This document shows, one piece after another, positions 58,961-64,000 of a DNA stretch of 64,000 nucleotides (positions are counted from its first letter, which is position 1; the number at the start of each line of letters is the position of its first letter). Source of the stretch: Bursaphelenchus xylophilus (lineage: Eukaryota > Nematoda > Chromadorea > Rhabditida > Aphelenchoididae); the NCBI GenBank assembly GCA_904066235.2, contig CAJFCV020000004.1, forward strand, positions 12,028,001 to 12,092,000. The letters run 5' to 3'. The notes beneath the pieces are model-generated. The model searched no databases. It saw only the letters and a program-made list of their open reading frames with translations, and was not told the origin of the DNA. The translations under genes were made by a program, and so were the position numbers.

Positions 58961-61900
58961 ATGGAGAGGAGATCTTTGTTTTTATTTTTATTGGTTTGCA
59001 CTTTCGGTGCGTCGGCTGCGGAATGTGAACATTGCAATGTTACAAACTATGAGTTGGTGTTGGAGCAGCTGGAGTTGTTCTATCAGCATGTCTCGATCAG
59101 GGCGATTTTGCACGTAAGTAGGGAAGTTATAAAGAGCGATTCTCATATTTTAAAAGAGTATTTCGCACACACTCTTATTAGCCGAGATTGTTAATTTAAG
59201 TCTGTCGGGAAAATAACGTGGATTTGCATGATATTTCAAAGACTATTTAAATTTTCAAAATGACAAGGGAGTTTTCTACAAAAATTTTCGATGAAACAGT
59301 TTTTTTACAATTTTCAAAACACAATGTAACATGTTATACTATGAAATTTTTTTTCGTATAACATGTCACCTCATACTTTTAAAAAATTCGACAAAGTTTT
59401 AATCGTATAAAATGTCGGCCGTCATGGCTTTGTGAGGCTAGCCGCGGCCGGAGATTAGCTCACCTCGTCTATCCCGACGAAGTCAGCTGTTTTCTGCGAC
59501 AGTCAACATTATTTCCCCGACAGACTGATCAAAACGCCCTGAGGCATCCGAGAATCAGGTTGTATGTATCTCCAACAGAGGCTGACGCCTTTCACATTCC
59601 AGATGAAAGCCCAGCGAGAGTTGGCCAAGCTTCCGTATTCCGACACAATCTCCTTCAACGACTGCTTTAAAAGCGCGAAAACAGTGGCGCAGATCTCCAA
59701 ATGTGTTGCAAAAGTATTGGACGCCAGAAACCGGAACGCGGCGCTACAAGAAAACAGTCGACGGCTGAAGAAATACAAATTGTTCCGGCGCCAAATTGAG
59801 CTCTCCAAGCAACCAAGAATAATAGCCAAACCAAGGCCGGAACGGCTTCAGATTTATGCAGCCAAACGGACTAAACGAATGATCTCAACTCACTACGGTA
59901 TGTGAAGGGCGATATAGGCTGTGAGAATGATGTTTTCAGCTCTAAAATCTCAGAACTGTAAACTCAGGAACAATGTCAAGGATCTCCTCAAATTTCAAGA
60001 ATATTTCTCAAAGATGGACGAAGTTACCGACTTCCTGCATAACATCACCAAAGATAATCAAAAGTGTGTTATCCATAGCATACGGTTATTCAATTTTTAT
60101 CTCTCGTTCCAGTTTTTTACGACGATCTGGATTGGATGTGGAATTTAGAGCCAAGTTCCCAGATCTCAACCTGAATGACACTGTTTTTGACGGAGCCGAT
60201 GATGAGAATGCGTCGTCCTGGCTCTCACCCAAGTTGTTTAGTTTATATCATCATGCATCGAAGGAGGGGAACGACACTCTTTCACCGGAGATTTTCAGTT
60301 TTCAAGACTCTGGCATTGCCCCGTTGCCAAGACTTTTAAGGGTATGTGTTTTCGCTTGGTTGTAAAATCAACTAGGCACTTGGAAATGAACGCACGTCAA
60401 GCTGAGGAGTCCGGTGACCAGAATAGACCCTTCGCTATCGGTTTTTACACTTCATCTTGATTGCACAGAGAAGACAGAGAACAGACGCGCAAAAATGTAC
60501 TCTCTCGCCCCAAAAACTCCCCATTTCTTCCCCGACAAAAATTTTTTTCGCACCTTTTTTTGGCGAATCGCCAATCTGTTCACCGGACCGTTTTAGCTTA
60601 TTTCAGTTTGACGTGCTTGGTCTTTCAGATGTCCACTTCATCCGAATGCGACACCCTACGTCTCCTGAGCTTTTTCCTGGATATAACCGGCGGTTCAACG
60701 CAATTGAAGAAGATCTTCGACAGCTATGGAGAACATATCCAATTCGTCCTCCAGGTGCTTCATCCCAAGATTTTAAAGGAAAAGAAGAATGAAAAAATCC
60801 ACCAAGAAGTCCAGAACCTCATGAGCGATGAGCAAAAGGAGGACATGCGAAGAAATGGCTACACCGCTTTGAGCAAGGGTCAGCTCGAACTCGTGTATGG
60901 AGAAAATGGGGTCACAAAGTCGGAGGAGCTGCAGAGATACGACAAAAACTATGAGGACGAGCTGGAGGAGGCTGTCCATCAACTGGCAACGTGGGAAGCT
61001 CCTAAAGGTGTGAGAAGTAAGTCGCAAGTCCATTTTGACCCCCAAGTGGAGCTGTTTAGACTCGACAAGACCCAAACGCTTCATTTACATCCCGGCCCTG
61101 AAGACCTCTATCTTCAAGGCTCGGATTTTTGATCCGGTTGCCTTCAGTTACCGTATTGATATGAACAAGATAATGGGTCCAAGTATTTTCGCTCCTCACG
61201 CGTTCTTCATGCATATTCTCGCCGGCACCCTTCTTTCCGTAAGCACTTTGCGAATTATGAGCCCTTCTGCTGACCTTGACTTGGCCAACCCAATTTCAGA
61301 TGCATATTATTGCGCCGAGAACGTTTATGTTGGCGGTGATGGCGCCCAGTGTTCTTGTTCTTCGTGTGCTCTCGCCGACCGCCTTCCGGTTGCAGATTTT
61401 GGTGCCGCAAACAATGAATGCGGCCGTGCTCACACCGGAGGCCTTCCTCTTGAACGTTTTGGCGCCGAAAGCGGGCGATGCAAGAGTGGCGTCGCCAGAG
61501 GCTTTGGTGGCGCAGGTTCTGAGCCCGAGTAAGTGAAACTCGAGTGAAAGCTGGCATGTATGGCTGGGAAGTTATAAATCTTGGTGTGTTCGGAAAACGT
61601 GACAATTAAAGAACGATGATATTTAAAAAAATGTGCGGTGCTATAAAAAACGAATGTATGTGGCTAGGAGTACTCCCTAGAGCATGGCAAGAAGATTTTT
61701 GGCCATTGCAAAGGTTCTCGCTGCGAAAAAATCCAGAAAATCTGTCGCCCAAATTTTTGCATCGCAAAAGTTTTGAGCCCAATTTTTTTGTTGGTACTCT
61801 TGTGAGTGCTCCTTACAATATATGGCCGTTATAGTATATAACACTGACATTTTTTAAATAGGTGTCATCATGACACCTTTTCTGGACACACAAAGATTTA

Positions 61901-62131
61901 TAAGTCTCTCGATTTATGAGCCACACAAATATGTATCATTATCTCTTTGAATTGTAATTTTCAGCGTTTGGCGGAACAAAAATTGGCTCACCAAACATCC
62001 TCTGTCTCTACGTTCTCAGCCCCTCATTCCTAACGTACAACTACTACTCAGGAAATCGATATGTTGTACAAATTTTGTCTCCCGCATTCCTGGGAGCTCG
62101 AAGTAATCCGTTCTTCAAAAGTAACACCTAA
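58961..62131 (+). CDS. MLT-10 family moulting-cycle protein
   Basis: Exons 58961-59113, 59603-59897, 59940-60063, 60113-60341, 60629-61007, 61060-61238, 61300-61528 and 61965-62131 join in phase to 584 residues. A signal peptide (SLFLFLLVCTFGASAAEC) is followed by a basic region, then SWLSPKLFSLYHHASKEGND and DTLRLLSFFLDITGGSTQLK, which fit the nematode moulting-cycle (MLT-10) domain. The C-terminal half repeats a short pattern such as SPEALVAQVLSPS and TPEAFLLNVLAPK, typical of the family. Such proteins are secreted by the epidermis during each moult and needed to replace the cuticle; their chemistry is unknown. Several KR sites could be protease targets. Intron 1 holds a B element invaded by an E element; intron 4 is largely a G element ending close to the exon 5 acceptor. 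Confidence 0.88.
59202..59531. mobile_element. Family B element, subtype ii, split by family E, MLT-10 intron 1
   Basis: AGTCTGTCGGGAAAATAACG and the GGATTTG motif on the left, GCTAGCCGCGGCCGGAGATT to ATTTCCCCGACAGACTGAT on the right, with about 185 bp of family E between. Confidence 0.75.
59232..59418. mobile_element. Family E element nested in family B
   Basis: Matches 49340-49545: AATTTTCAAAATGACA, TTTCGTATAACATGTCACCT and AATCGTATAAAATGTC. Boundaries are approximate. Confidence 0.7.
60393..60616 (+). mobile_element. Family G element, copy 3, MLT-10 intron 4
   Basis: ACGTCAAGCTGAGGAGTCCG to CTTATTTCAGTTTGACGTGC. It ends 12 bp before the exon 5 splice acceptor. Confidence 0.8.
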
Positions 62132-62387
62132 ACTTTACTTTTCTCATAACTTTGTACCATAATAGTGATAAAACAATTATTGTAGTCATAAGTAGGTCAT
62201 ATTGCGAATGAAGTTTCAAAGATGCGTAAAGGCTAAACAGAACATTGAGATACCTCGTGAATTAAATAAAACACAACTGGGTTTGCGAATACAACACGTA
62301 TGCTATAGTAAGGTCATAAGTTATTACAATATTATTGGAGCGAAGGTTTGGTATTTGGGAGCTAAGATCAGAACCGGTATTTAGCTT

Positions 62388-62600
62388 GCGGGTAAAGTGC
62401 TCCAAGTGCTTAGATTTTTGTGAAACTTTACACCCAATTTAGGCATAGACCATATGCAAATTCCTGAAAATTTTAGCTCTCACTTTGCAGCTGCAGCGGA
62501 GATATTCAACAATATTCGAGCTTCTTCTGAATATTTAGTTCTCTTTTTAGTTAGTTTCATAAAAATCTGAGTACCTCCACTTGGACTACTTCCCCTGTTA
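62388..62600. mobile_element. Family A element, internally deleted
   Basis: AAAGTGCTCCAAGTGCTTAG on the left, TACCTCCACTTGGACTACTT on the right; about 213 bp. Confidence 0.65.
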
Positions 62601-62663
62601 AATGAGTTTAAGAAAGTAGGTAATGAGTAAGTGAACTGTACATATCATGCGAATCCGTAATGC

Positions 62664-63796
62664 TTATGCATCACAAATGGGACTATTGGGGCCACTTTCA
62701 TCCGTGTCGCTGGGCCGGATTAGACCGTCCATTGAGATTCCACCATCATCGCCTTGCGTCACTTCCGACTTTGGGCTGGGATCGGCACCTTTCTCTTCTA
62801 GGCGGGTTTGCGAGACGTTCCGCGATGGAGCCATCGACAACATGCTGGTGGCTCGGTTGGGTACAGCACCACGAGTGTAAATGTCAGCGAGAGCTAGTCG
62901 GAGCTGGAAAAGAAAGGTTTGAGCTCCTAGGATGTGCCAAAAAAAGTGAATACTGAATATTTTATGGTCGGTCTTTGTCTTTGAAAGGTGGCTTTCGGGC
63001 CGGCCTGATAAGACATGGCTCTCGGGCCGGCCCTATAAATTGCAAGATCGGGCGGGCTATGTCCTCTAGGGTTTTCTAATACCACAATAATTGATATAAG
63101 CAGCGTTTCCGCCTCAAATCGGTTACAGTGCGGGACCTGATCCAGTGGCAAAAAACGTACCATTTTGCATCCGGGAAGTATCGAAAATGTGGCAAAATGC
63201 TTCCTTCTCCAAGAGAAAATACCTCGTTTGTTTTGGAGGGCGCGCCCTTTCCTTCACAAAAAGAGCGGGTGCGCTTTTGAAATCTGAGTTTTTTCACCTG
63301 GTTAGGGAGGTATTTTGCCACATTTTTTGATACTTCCAGAATGTAAAATGGTACGTTTTTTGCCACTGGATCAGGTCCCCCACTGTGTTCTTTATAGCGT
63401 TACATTTCTTATTCAACTGGCACAAAGTCCACAAAGTCGAAGGTCTAGTCATAGAAAATCTATTTTGCTCAACAGAAGGATTAGCCGCTTATTTTCAGCT
63501 TCTTCCGGTGAAGACTCTTTTATCTTGTTTTGAGATTATGCATATCTACATTAAATTCTTACCTCTCTCAACGCCACCACTCCAACCAACTTCCCTCTGT
63601 GCGTGACATACGCATGATTCAAGCTGAGCAACGAGAACAATGTGTGCACCTTGTAGAGCGATGTCCCCAGGACCAGTTGGAACGGCGCTGAGTCAATCGC
63701 CAGTTCATCCAGATTGATGGGTTTCTCCAACTTCTTGGCGTGATCTCGAAGCGCGCTGTTGGGCTGAATGTCCAGAAAGTCAGAGACTATCATCAG
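62664..63796 (-). CDS. CLC chloride channel, C-terminal exons (partial)
   Basis: Two exons (63796-63563 and 62903-62664) join in phase; earlier exons lie beyond the right edge. The first holds the second CBS domain with LDELAIDSAPFQLVLGTSLY, KVHTLFSLLSLNHAYVT and LVGVVALRE, continued as LRLALADIYTRG in the second exon. This matches the C-terminus of ClC-1/ClC-2-type channels (nematode CLH proteins), which are voltage-gated chloride channels of the plasma membrane whose CBS domains modulate gating. The last exon is a Ser/Pro/Asp-rich cytoplasmic tail ending DTDESGPNSPICDA. The 63796 acceptor reads TTTAAG and is less certain. The intron between them carries a C element and a family H motif. Confidence 0.88.
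63124..63387. mobile_element. Family C element, CLC channel intron
   Basis: TACAGTGCGGGACCTGATCC to CAGGTCCCCCACTGTG; full-length with the GGGCGCGCCC core. Confidence 0.8.
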
Positions 63797-64000
63797 CTTA
63801 AACACACACGAAAGCCGGGTTAGTAGAGTTAACGAAGCGGACGAAGAATTATTTTAACTTTGTTTTTAATGGCATATAGGTTAAAACGGTAAGCTTTGCA
63901 CATCAAACGGGGTTAAGTGGGGGCAAACTGTGGGTGAACTCGGTGTTAAAGCAAGAAATGGCAATTCAAAGCTCACAACGACTAATTATTATATTCACAA

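Overview
This 64 kb window is nuclear DNA of a free-living-type nematode, most likely a rhabditid. The evidence is direct: multi-exon genes whose introns begin with GT (sometimes GC) and end in TTTCAG-like acceptors, and several nematode-restricted protein families (cuticle collagen, MLT-10 moulting-cycle protein, SXP/RAL-2-like secreted protein, ACC-type ligand-gated channel, receptor guanylate cyclase). I could not identify the species. Exon models were built by hand from splice signals and checked for phase; UTRs and transcription starts are mostly not resolved.

Layout. 0.5-3.4 kb (+): TFEB/MITF orthologue (hlh-30). 5.3-7.2 kb (-): ethanolamine-phosphate cytidylyltransferase, convergent with hlh-30. 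9.9-11.1 kb (-): FLYWCH zinc-finger protein. 11.1-26.7 kb: about 15 kb with no gene I can support, packed with inverted-repeat transposable elements, including a 2.2 kb element that carries a 162-bp satellite and a 1.4 kb element inserted in another element. 26.7-32.1 kb (+): ACC-like anion channel with element-rich introns. 32.5-37.3 kb: repeats, a stray channel-exon fragment and a G-rich tract. 37.3-41.4 kb (+): four-PDZ GRIP-like scaffold. 41.6-42.7 kb (-): glutathione S-transferase. 43.2-47.6 kb (-): full-length receptor guanylate cyclase. 48.8-50.7 kb (-): SLC52-type riboflavin transporter. 53.7-55.8 kb (+): cuticle collagen with a Tyr/Gln-rich spacer. 56.8-57.0 kb (+): 49-residue secreted peptide, possible neuropeptide precursor. 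57.1-57.7 kb (-): SXP/RAL-2-like protein. 59.0-62.1 kb (+): MLT-10 family protein. 62.7-64 kb (-): C-terminal exons of a CLC chloride channel whose 5' part lies beyond the window.

The genes form no evident operon or pathway. Two themes stand out: neuronal/membrane signalling genes (channel, PDZ scaffold, guanylate cyclase, CLC) in the middle and right, and cuticle/moulting genes (collagen, MLT-10, secreted proteins) at 53-62 kb. What binds the window together is its repeats: at least seven families of short inverted-repeat elements (called A to G here) recur between genes and inside introns, often nested. Three of about 55 introns appear to use GC-AG splice sites, which is more than expected.
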